A stretch of DNA of 12,599 bases from RYN-425 sp035542755 (GTDB lineage: Bacteria; Patescibacteriota; Saccharimonadia; Saccharimonadales; UBA10212), in NCBI GenBank assembly GCA_035542755.1, contig DATKKU010000003.1, positions 1 through 12,599 on the forward strand, written 5' to 3'. Position numbers and translations under genes: made by a program. Positions 1 to 6,167 of this stretch are shown here, in pieces. Positions within the stretch are counted from its first letter, which is position 1. The number at the start of each line of letters is the position of its first letter. The notes below the pieces were generated by a model. That model had not been told where the DNA came from. It was given only the letters and a program-made list of their open reading frames with translations, and made no database searches.

Positions 1-66
1 AAAAAACGCACCAGACGCCGCTAAGGCTAACAATCGCGCAAAGGCTAAAACCAGCGGCGGCCCGTG

Positions 67-72
67 TATAAT
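67..72 (+). promoter_or_regulatory. -10 box for the SHOCT gene
   Basis: A perfect TATAAT lies 27 nt before the ATG at 100. A transcript starting about 7 nt downstream would have a leader of roughly 20 nt containing the GAGGAG ribosome binding site at 89-94. No convincing -35 hexamer is visible 16-18 bp upstream, so this is a -10-only call. Confidence 0.5.
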
Positions 73-99
73 AGGGGTGTAATTAAGTGAGGAGTGTAT

Positions 100-333
100 A
101 TGGGACCAAGAGGACGCCGCGCACGCCGCCGCGGATTAATAGTAGGAGCAGCTGTCGGCTCAGCCGCAGCCAGAAGGGGCGCTGATAACTCGCAGCAGCA
201 GGATGACGCCACCGCACCGGTTTCAGCTGACGACCAAATGGCCCAGCTAGAAAAGCTAGGGCAGCTCAAAAATGACGGCATACTTACTCAAGAAGAGTTT
301 GACGCCAAGAAAAAACAGATTCTTGGCCTTTAG
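100..333 (+). CDS. Small basic SHOCT-domain protein
   Basis: This encodes a 77-residue protein. The N-terminus is very basic (GPRGRRARRRG), followed by a short Gly/Ala-rich hydrophobic stretch (about residues 12-22), a Gln/Asp-rich linker, and a C-terminal SHOCT domain (about residues 45-76). The SHOCT signature is visible in LEKLGQLKNDGILTQEEFDA and the final KKKQILGL. SHOCT modules are short helical domains, often at protein C-termini and implicated in oligomerisation; the cellular role of this protein is not known. An in-frame GTG at 94 is possible, but GAGGAG (89-94) ends 5 nt before the ATG at 100, which favours the ATG. The TAG stop overlaps the TAA stop of the convergent MFS gene (330-333), leaving no room for a terminator between them. 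Confidence 0.8.
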   Translation: MGPRGRRARRRGLIVGAAVGSAAARRGADNSQQQDDATAPVSADDQMAQLEKLGQLKNDGILTQEEFDAKKKQILGL

Positions 334-1922
334 GCCGGCTCAAGTTCCTTAGATAAGTTGCGCGATAGCAGCAACGACAAGATAGCCATGGCGAAGATAA
401 AGAACATGGCTTTCTTTAATGCTTTGATTTGGGCGTTTGCGTAGTCGGAGCTCACAGTTTCGGCACTGGACTGGCTGCCGCCGGCGGCTATAACCATTTG
501 CTGAGCTTGCGCTGGGGATACAATCGGCACACTGGTTTGAGCAGTGGTGGTAATTTGATTTTTAGTATCTTGTGACAAGTTAGGGTTGCTCTGCACACTG
601 CTGGCAAAACCCGACGACAAAGCTAGGATAAATATTGAACCAACCAGTGCCGTACCAAGCGACTGCCCAAAACACTGAAAGGTGCCTTGCAGGCCGCCGA
701 CTTCGGAAGTATCTTCTTTATCTACGACTGACATATTACTGTTACCAATTTGCGAGGCCAGCAGGCCAAAGCCGGAGCCGAGTATAAACATGCCAGCCCA
801 GAAAAACCCGCCTTTGAGATTTGGCTCAACCGAACCCATTACCAGTAATGCCCCAAAGCCCATAGACAGCTGCCCAACTCTGGTGATGCGCCGGGTCGCT
901 TTTTTGCCGGACAGTCTTGTGCCAACGGCCGAAAAAAGCACCATACCAATTGACATCGGAATTAGCTTGATGCCGGTCTTCAGCGCGTCGTAGCCCAATA
1001 TAACTTGCAGGTATACCGGGATGATAAAAAACAGCCCGGCAACGATAAAATACTGGCCTAGTATAACGTTTAAACCACTGCGCAGGGCGGAGATGCTGAG
1101 CATGGAAACCTTTAGCAGGGCATCACGTCCGGCCTGCGCCAAAGCCTTTTGGCGGCCATAGAACAGCCATAGAAGCACTACCCCAGCAATTACCAGGTAG
1201 GCCACAATGGAAATACCAAGTGGGGCAATTTCGTGGCCGTTGATGTTTGGGACGACCCTTGGTTCTACCCAGCCCCAAGTCTTACTCTGTAAAACTCCAA
1301 GCACCAGTAGTCCCATGCCGATGGCCGATAGAAAAACGCTGGGGATATCCAGGTGCGGCTTGGCTACCGACTTTTCGTCGTCAATTTTGTTTGCCACAAG
1401 TAGAACGCCGGCCATTATTATGGTCTCTGTTCCAAAGACGTAACGCCACGATAAATAAGTGGTCATAAAACCGCCGATTATTGGACCGACTGCGGCAGCC
1501 AGCCCGGTGACGGCGCCAATAATAGAAAAGGCTACAACTCGGTCTTTACCCTTATAATTAACTGCCGTTAGGGACGCGATAGCCGGGATTACCAAGATTG
1601 CCCCCAGACCCTCTACCAGCGACCAGCCGAACATCAGCATACCCAGGCTAACACTTAAAGCGGTTATCAGGGAGCCAATACCATAGATTACCGCGCCAAT
1701 CTTAAAAGCCCGACGCCGGCCCCATATATCGCCCAGTTTGCCGCCGGTCAGCATCAAGGCAGCCATAGTAAGCGTAAAAAAGGTAATGGCCGCCTGCATG
1801 CCAGAGATGGTGGTGTCTAAATCCTTAGCAACGGTGGAAATAGAGACGTTCATGACCGTACCGTCCAAAATCATCACAAACTGGCTGACAGCCAAAATTA
1901 TTAGAACCGTCCACTTCTTCAT
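330..1922 (-). CDS. DHA2-family (14-TM) MFS drug exporter
   Basis: A 530-residue major facilitator of the EmrB/QacA (DHA2) type, a proton-driven multidrug or small-molecule exporter of the cytoplasmic membrane. Length and hydrophobic pattern fit 14 transmembrane segments. Visible motifs are LDGTVMNVSI in TM1 (motif D1, D20), GKLGDIWGRRRAF (motif A, residues 61-73) and the antiporter motif C GPIIGG (146-151) followed by WR (159-160). In motif B, the usual Arg and Gln are replaced in GWSLVEGLGA (W100, E104). A polar loop of about 65 residues (437-503) lies before the last TM segment, common in this subfamily. The ATG at 1922 has no strong Shine-Dalgarno. The gene has its own promoter (2090-2118) and a leader of about 160 nt carrying an intrinsic terminator, suggesting attenuation. 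The substrate cannot be inferred. Confidence 0.9.
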   Translation of the reverse strand: MKKWTVLIILAVSQFVMILDGTVMNVSISTVAKDLDTTISGMQAAITFFTLTMAALMLTGGKLGDIWGRRRAFKIGAVIYGIGSLITALSVSLGMLMFGWSLVEGLGAILVIPAIASLTAVNYKGKDRVVAFSIIGAVTGLAAAVGPIIGGFMTTYLSWRYVFGTETIIMAGVLLVANKIDDEKSVAKPHLDIPSVFLSAIGMGLLVLGVLQSKTWGWVEPRVVPNINGHEIAPLGISIVAYLVIAGVVLLWLFYGRQKALAQAGRDALLKVSMLSISALRSGLNVILGQYFIVAGLFFIIPVYLQVILGYDALKTGIKLIPMSIGMVLFSAVGTRLSGKKATRRITRVGQLSMGFGALLVMGSVEPNLKGGFFWAGMFILGSGFGLLASQIGNSNMSVVDKEDTSEVGGLQGTFQCFGQSLGTALVGSIFILALSSGFASSVQSNPNLSQDTKNQITTTAQTSVPIVSPAQAQQMVIAAGGSQSSAETVSSDYANAQIKALKKAMFFIFAMAILSLLLSRNLSKELEPA

Positions 1923-2083
1923 TTACATTCAGGATACATCAGATGGTGACGACTAACAACGAGTAAAAACAAAAACAAAAAAGACCCCGAAGGGTCTTAA
2001 TTTGGTGACAGTATTCTCCGAGGAGAAGGCTGTCCCAAAAATAATCATTTCTGGTTATTTCTGGCGCCACCTCACAGTGGCTA
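1923..2083 (-). promoter_or_regulatory. Structured 5' leader of the MFS gene (four hairpins)
   Basis: Downstream of the predicted start site (near 2083) the minus-strand leader can fold into successive hairpins. P1 is 2066-2081 (GCCAC/GTGGC). P2 is 2039-2060 (AAATAA/TTATTT). P3 is 2002-2038, about 14 bp in three blocks (TTGG/CCAA, GACAG/CTGTC, TTCTC/GAGAA). The terminator is 1981-1998. A 31-codon frame (ATG at 2048, TAG at 1953) runs through P3 and the terminator but has no good ribosome binding site. The arrangement resembles attenuation leaders of drug-resistance genes. It matches no riboswitch class that I recognise, and I found no clear antiterminator pairing, so the mechanism is inference. 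Confidence 0.5.
1969..1998 (-). terminator. Intrinsic terminator/attenuator in the MFS leader
   Basis: On the minus strand, a perfect 7-bp stem AAGACCC/GGGTCTT closes a UUCG tetraloop (hairpin 1981-1998). It is followed directly by a U-rich tract TTTTGTTTTTGTTTTT (1965-1980). It points toward the MFS gene and ends about 58 nt before its ATG. No minus-strand gene lies between this terminator and the exporter promoter at 2090-2118, so it can only act on the exporter's own transcript. On the plus strand no U-tract follows the hairpin. Confidence 0.8.
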
Positions 2084-2089
2084 AGTACC

Positions 2090-2118
2090 AATATATTATT
2101 TATGGCCCAGCGGGTCAA
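2090..2118 (-). promoter_or_regulatory. Sigma70-type promoter of the MFS gene
   Basis: Minus-strand TTGACC (2118-2113) and TATATT (2095-2090) are separated by exactly 17 bp. This is the best consensus promoter in the window. The start site is predicted near 2083. Confidence 0.7.
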
Positions 2119-2150
2119 CAATAAAAAGCGGCTGCTTTTGTGAAGAAATG

Positions 2151-2193
2151 CACAGTCTTGCCACAACTCTTTAGCGGCTGTGGTTAAACTGTG
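2151..2193. repeat. Nested dyad between divergent promoters
   Basis: CACAGT (2151-2156) pairs with ACTGTG (2188-2193), and inside it CCACA (2161-2165) pairs with TGTGG (2179-2183). An octamer AGCGGCTG occurs at 2127-2134 and again at 2173-2180. The dyad lies upstream of both divergent promoters, where a regulator could bind. No specific regulator is recognised. Confidence 0.3.
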
Positions 2194-2218
2194 TATGGTC
2201 TTGTGGATAGACTTTCAG

Positions 2219-2245
2219 TTGTCCTTAAGCGTGATAAAATATATT
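2219..2245 (+). promoter_or_regulatory. Probable promoter of the OpgC-like gene
   Basis: TTGTCC (2219-2224) and TATATT (2240-2245) are spaced by 15 bp. An overlapping alternative -10 is TAAAAT (2235-2240). With TATATT as the -10, transcription would start at about 2252-2253, on the ATG itself, giving a leaderless message. Confidence 0.4.
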
Positions 2246-2252
2246 TAAAGCT

Positions 2253-3455
2253 ATGCAAAATAAAAACGGCCGGATTCTTGCTTTAGACTATTTCCGCGGA
2301 CTTTGTATGCTGGCGGTCGTCATCAACCACTTTATTATATTTGCTAACCCGCTAACCTATTTAGTCGGGGCCGGGCGGCTGTGGACTGGCGCGGCCGAAA
2401 TGTTTTTTCTGCTGAGCGGCATGACATTTGCCATTGTCAGGGGCAAAAATATTGCCGATATGCGTCTGGTGATTGCCAAAACCTGGAAGCGAGCAGCTAA
2501 GTTATACGTAATCAATTTTTTGGTGGTGCTGGCCTCGCTGGCGATTGCTTTTTGGCTAACTGCCAGGGGCGTGGGCTATAACATCCCGGCCAGTTTACCC
2601 TCAGACAGCTTCGTCCATATTCTTAGAAACATATTGACTCTACAATACGGCTTTGGCTGGGCCAGTTTTTTGATGTATTACTGTTTATTTTTGCTGGCTG
2701 CGCCGTTTGCTCTACGCACCCTATATTCGCGGTGGTGGCCCGCCGTGCCGATAGTTTCGGCAGCTGCTTTTGGGCTTAGTGCTTGGCGCCCGGTTGCCGG
2801 CAATGCTTACTTTTACTTCTTGATTTGGCAGGTTTATTTCTTCCTTGGTATGAGTATCGCCCGCTTTAGGCTGGAAATATTGGCCTGGTACCGGGGTCTT
2901 AGGCCGGCTGTTGCTAAAGTCATGACTTACGGCATTGTTGCGACCGCAGCCGTAACTCTGGCAGTAAGCGCGCTGCTGAGCTTTAAAACCCAGCAAGTCC
3001 TAGCTAAAATTAAGGACCTTGGATGGCTTAACGCTCACTCAGGTAGCATAAATCACTATTTGCAGGCCAACCGGGCAGGGCTGGCCCGGCCCCTGGTGGC
3101 AATTTTGGTGTTTACGGCAATATATATTGTTTATCAAAAAAACTGGCGATTTTTGCAGGCTCGCACCGGAAACTTTGTTAACACCATCGGCCGAAACTCT
3201 CTGACTGTTTTTGTGGCTCAGGCTTTGACCATACCGCTTATTTCGGCCTTGCCCTGGCCGCACGGTAACATCCTGCTTAACACCGCCCTGACTCTGTATC
3301 TACTGGCCTTTATGTGGCTGGTGGCCGAGCGGTCTAACCTCTTTTTGTATGTTCAGGCCTCGGTTGCGAGTTTGCTAGTTAGCCTCCGTAACCTAGCTTA
3401 CCTAAGCATCACAAACATAAAACACGCCGGGCAAAAAATAATTACCTCTTCGTAA
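2253..3455 (+). CDS. OpgC-like / acyltransferase-family polytopic membrane protein
   Basis: A 400-residue protein made almost entirely of hydrophobic segments (about ten). The N-terminus, with R7, LDYFRG (11-16) and H26, and then the GAAEMFFLLSG block (46-56), matches the pattern of the OpgC family and the related acyltransferase_3 / DUF1624 membrane acyltransferases. In Proteobacteria, OpgC succinylates periplasmic glucans. Here the likely role is O-acylation of a cell-surface glycan, but donor and acceptor are unknown. There is no Shine-Dalgarno before the ATG (upstream bases are ATTTAAAGCT), consistent with a leaderless mRNA. The gene stands alone, diverges from the MFS exporter and converges with atpC, with 10 bp between stops and no evident terminator. 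Confidence 0.7.
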   Translation: MQNKNGRILALDYFRGLCMLAVVINHFIIFANPLTYLVGAGRLWTGAAEMFFLLSGMTFAIVRGKNIADMRLVIAKTWKRAAKLYVINFLVVLASLAIAFWLTARGVGYNIPASLPSDSFVHILRNILTLQYGFGWASFLMYYCLFLLAAPFALRTLYSRWWPAVPIVSAAAFGLSAWRPVAGNAYFYFLIWQVYFFLGMSIARFRLEILAWYRGLRPAVAKVMTYGIVATAAVTLAVSALLSFKTQQVLAKIKDLGWLNAHSGSINHYLQANRAGLARPLVAILVFTAIYIVYQKNWRFLQARTGNFVNTIGRNSLTVFVAQALTIPLISALPWPHGNILLNTALTLYLLAFMWLVAERSNLFLYVQASVASLLVSLRNLAYLSITNIKHAGQKIITSS

Positions 3456-3465
3456 AGGACCTGGT

Positions 3466-3891
3466 TTATTGGTGGTGGCGTTTTTTGAGTCTGGCGACGT
3501 GCAGCTGAGCGGTGCTGTGTGATAAAGCGCGGTGGGCTTCGTGAAGGGCCGAGCGGCTGTCGGCGCTGGCAACAAGCGCTTGAGCTCGCTTGAGTGCGGC
3601 CTCGGCTTCCTGCTCGTTGGCTTCTTCAGAGGTAGTTACTTCGTCGCTTAAAAACTTGAGGCTTTTGCCCTCCGTTTCCAGCAGGCCGCCGCTGACAGCA
3701 AAGTGCTCCATGTCGCTGTCGCGGTCCGAGGATTTTTTACGGACACTTATGACGCCGCCGGTAACTGAACCGATTAACGGCATATGGTCTTCAAAAACAG
3801 CAATCGTGCCGCCCTTTACGGGGATTAGCACCTCGTAAACCTCGCCTTCAAATTTGCTGCCGCCGGCGGATACCAACTGGAAGTGAATCAT
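3466..3891 (-). CDS. atpC: F1Fo ATP synthase subunit epsilon
   Basis: A 141-residue epsilon subunit of the F1 central stalk, which couples rotation of gamma and the c-ring and can restrain ATP hydrolysis. The N-terminal beta-sandwich (about 1-85) shows the family signatures TIAVFEDHMPLIG (29-41) and FAVSGGLLE (64-72). The C-terminal helical hairpin (about 88-140) is Ala/Glu-rich and ends in a basic LKKRHHQ tail. It is the last gene of the operon. Its ATG follows the atpD TAA with no spacer, implying translational coupling. No hairpin terminator is seen in the 10 bp before the convergent OpgC-like gene, so the operon's 3' end may read antisense into that gene. Confidence 0.95.
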   Translation of the reverse strand: MIHFQLVSAGGSKFEGEVYEVLIPVKGGTIAVFEDHMPLIGSVTGGVISVRKKSSDRDSDMEHFAVSGGLLETEGKSLKFLSDEVTTSEEANEQEAEAALKRAQALVASADSRSALHEAHRALSHSTAQLHVARLKKRHHQ

Positions 3892-5283
3892 TTATTTATC
3901 TTTAACTTGGTCAATCGTGCCCTTCATGTAAAAGGCTTGTTCGGTCTTATTATCGTGTTTGCCCTCAAGAATTTCCTTGAAGCCTTTGATGGTGTCGGCC
4001 AGCGGCACATAGACACCCGGGATGTTGGTAAAGACTTCGCCGACGAAAAACGGCTGAGTCAAAAAGCGCTGAATGCGGCGGGCTCGGGCCACCAGCTTTT
4101 TATCTTCTTCAGACAGTTCTTCCATGCCTAAAATTGCAATGATGTCCTGAAGGTCTTTGTAGCGTTGCAGGACGCGCTGAACTTCGCGGGCTACCTGGTA
4201 ATGATCGTCGCCGATGACTTCGGGGTCCAAAATTGTAGAGCTACTATCCAGCGGGTCAACGGCTGGATATAGGCCAAGTTCGGTCAGTGCACGGCTTAGT
4301 ACTACTGTGGAGTCCAGGTGAGCAAAGGTAGTGGCCGGAGCTGGGTCGGTTAAGTCGTCGGCTGGCACAAAGACCGCCTGAACGGAGGTAATTGAACCTT
4401 TTTTGGTAGAAGTGATGCGCTCCTGCAGGCCGCCCATTTCGGTAGACAGCGTAGGTTGGTAACCAACAGCGCTGGGCAAACGGCCGAGTAGGGCCGAAAC
4501 TTCTGAGCCGGCTTGGGTAAAGCGGAAGATGTTATCAATAAATAGCAGCACATCGTTGCCCTGGTCTCGGAAACTTTCAGCGATGGCCAGGCCAGTGAGG
4601 GCTACGCGCAGACGAGCTCCGGGCGGTTCGTTCATCTGACCAAAGACCAGACTTGTCTTATCCAGCACGCCGGACTCTTTCATCTCGTAGTACAGGTCGT
4701 TACCCTCGCGGGTGCGCTCGCCAACGCCGGCAAAGACGGATTTACCCTTATGAAATTTGGCGATGTTGTTAATCAACTCTGTAATAAAGACAGTTTTACC
4801 CACGCCAGCACCGCCGAACAGACCAACCTTACCGCCTCTTGTAATAGGCGCAATCAGGTCAATAACTTTAATGCCGGTCTCTAAAATCTCCACTTTAGGA
4901 TTTTGGTCGGCCAGCGAGGGCGGCTCGCGGTGAATCGGGCCAAGCTTAGCGCCGGTTACAGCCGGTTTGCCATCAATCGGCTCGCCGAAGACGTTAAACA
5001 TCCGTCCTAGTGTGGCATCGCCAATCGGTACGCTAATTGGTGCACCGGTGTTGGTAACAGAAGCGCTGCGGGCCAGTCCGTCGGTGGGCCCCAGGGCAAT
5101 AGCCCTAACCACTCGTTTGCTCAGGTGCTGAGCCACTTCCAGCACCAGCGGCTTGCCATTTAGCTGCACGGTTAGTGCGGTATAAATTGCCGGTAGGTTA
5201 CTCTCAAACTCAACGTCAACTACCACGCCGACAATCTGGATGATTGAACCTGTACCGCCTTTAGTTTTAACTGCCTCTGCCAT
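3892..5283 (-). CDS. atpD: F1Fo ATP synthase subunit beta
   Basis: A 463-residue catalytic subunit of F1, synthesising ATP at the alpha/beta interfaces. Visible features are the P-loop GGAGVGKT (157-164), the catalytic glutamate in GER (E189), Walker B LLFIDNIFRF (246-255), and the adenine-region LPSAVGYQPTL (269-279), where the preceding block reads LLGRLPS rather than LLGRMPS. The DELSEED loop reads EELSEEDK (388-395). The frame stays open upstream to 5337, but AAGGAG (5295-5290) sits 6 nt before the ATG at 5283, and the family N-terminus supports MAEAVKTKG as the start. The gene begins 13 bp after the atpG stop and abuts atpC. Confidence 0.97.
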   Translation of the reverse strand: MAEAVKTKGGTGSIIQIVGVVVDVEFESNLPAIYTALTVQLNGKPLVLEVAQHLSKRVVRAIALGPTDGLARSASVTNTGAPISVPIGDATLGRMFNVFGEPIDGKPAVTGAKLGPIHREPPSLADQNPKVEILETGIKVIDLIAPITRGGKVGLFGGAGVGKTVFITELINNIAKFHKGKSVFAGVGERTREGNDLYYEMKESGVLDKTSLVFGQMNEPPGARLRVALTGLAIAESFRDQGNDVLLFIDNIFRFTQAGSEVSALLGRLPSAVGYQPTLSTEMGGLQERITSTKKGSITSVQAVFVPADDLTDPAPATTFAHLDSTVVLSRALTELGLYPAVDPLDSSSTILDPEVIGDDHYQVAREVQRVLQRYKDLQDIIAILGMEELSEEDKKLVARARRIQRFLTQPFFVGEVFTNIPGVYVPLADTIKGFKEILEGKHDNKTEQAFYMKGTIDQVKDK

Positions 5284-5289
5284 TATATT

Positions 5290-5295
5290 CTCCTT
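5290..5295 (-). promoter_or_regulatory. Ribosome binding site of atpD
   Basis: Minus-strand AAGGAG lies 6 nt before the ATG at 5283, deciding that start against the upstream in-frame ATG at 5337, which lies inside atpG. Confidence 0.8.
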
Positions 5296-5296
5296 A

Positions 5297-6160
5297 TCAT
5301 GTTGATAGAGCCTCCGCACCGCCGGTAATCTCAGCAATTTCCTGAGTGATGGCTGCCTGCCGGGTGGCGTTGAGCTCTAGCGTTAAACTATCAATTAAAT
5401 CGGTGGCGTTACGGTTGGCGTTGCCCATGGCTACCATGCGCATGGCGTGCTCGGAAGCGGCTGACTCTATACGAGCCTGAATTAGCTTGGCCTCGGTATA
5501 TAGTCGGACAGCTTCTTCCACGACGTCCTGCACCTCGGGCTCAAACTCATAAACTGTTTTAGCGGAAGCTTGAGCTTCGTCGGTTGCTGGCTGGACCGGA
5601 AACAGCTGGAAGCTGGTAGCCTTTTGAGCCAGTGACGAAATAAACTGGGTGTAAATAATCTTAACTTGCCCGAACTCGCCGCTGGCCAGTCCGCTGGCGA
5701 TAGTATCCATCAGTGAAGCAAAAACGTTGGCTTCTGGTGTGTCGGCAATATCCTCAAACGTGCCGCGAAGCTCAAGGCCGTCTAAGTGCGAGAAAAAGCG
5801 TGAACCTTTGCGCCCAAAAACTACAACCTGTGGCTTGGTTTTTTCGGCCTGAAAGGATGAGATTGCCAAGTTAAAGACGTTGGAGTTAAAAGCGCCGGCC
5901 TGGCCGCGGTCCGAAGTGACTATTACGTATAGGGTTGGTCCGCTGCTCGCGGGCGCAAAGTAGGGCAGGGAGTGAACCTCCGGGTTGGCGGCAACCCGCT
6001 GCATAATTTGCTCGGCCATCTCGCCGTAAGTTCGAACGCCGTTAACGGCCGCAACGACCCGGCGCATGCGGCTGGCGGCCACAACTTCAAGAGCTTTAGT
6101 AATCTGCTTGGCGTTACGTACCGAGCGGATGCGTCGTTGGAGGGTTCTGGTCTGGGCCAT
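5297..6160 (-). CDS. atpG: F1Fo ATP synthase subunit gamma
   Basis: A 287-residue gamma subunit, the rotating central shaft. The N-terminal helix (RTLQRRIRSVRNAKQITKAL, 5-24) and the C-terminal helix (about 225-287, including SEHAMRMVAMGNANRNATDL and the conserved LELNATRQAAITQEI) form the coiled coil inside alpha3beta3. The Rossmann-like middle domain carries SDRGQAGAFN (83-92), a variant of the usual SDRGLCGGFN. The ATG at 6160 lies 7 bp after the atpA stop, with a weak SD (AAAAGG) inside the end of atpA. It ends in TGA, showing that UGA is a normal stop here. Confidence 0.97.
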   Translation of the reverse strand: MAQTRTLQRRIRSVRNAKQITKALEVVAASRMRRVVAAVNGVRTYGEMAEQIMQRVAANPEVHSLPYFAPASSGPTLYVIVTSDRGQAGAFNSNVFNLAISSFQAEKTKPQVVVFGRKGSRFFSHLDGLELRGTFEDIADTPEANVFASLMDTIASGLASGEFGQVKIIYTQFISSLAQKATSFQLFPVQPATDEAQASAKTVYEFEPEVQDVVEEAVRLYTEAKLIQARIESAASEHAMRMVAMGNANRNATDLIDSLTLELNATRQAAITQEIAEITGGAEALST

Positions 6161-6167
6161 AGTCTAT

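Noticed and set aside
2..82. Open frame at the left edge that could be the 3' end of an upstream gene (Ala/Lys-rich)
   Set aside because: Two frames are open here, the stretch is short, it overlaps the -10 box of the next gene, and no family is recognisable.
2060..2075. T-box-like GAGGTGGCGCC in the MFS leader
   Set aside because: It resembles AGGGTGGNACCGCG only loosely, no Stem I or specifier loop is found, and the motif is used in hairpin P1.
1939..2166. 75-codon minus-strand frame upstream of the MFS gene
   Set aside because: It overlaps the promoter, the leader hairpins and the terminator, has no SD and shows no domain. The non-coding structure explains the region better.
5284..5337. 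18-residue N-terminal extension of atpD
   Set aside because: It lies within atpG, and an AAGGAG site 6 nt before the internal ATG at 5283 defines the start.
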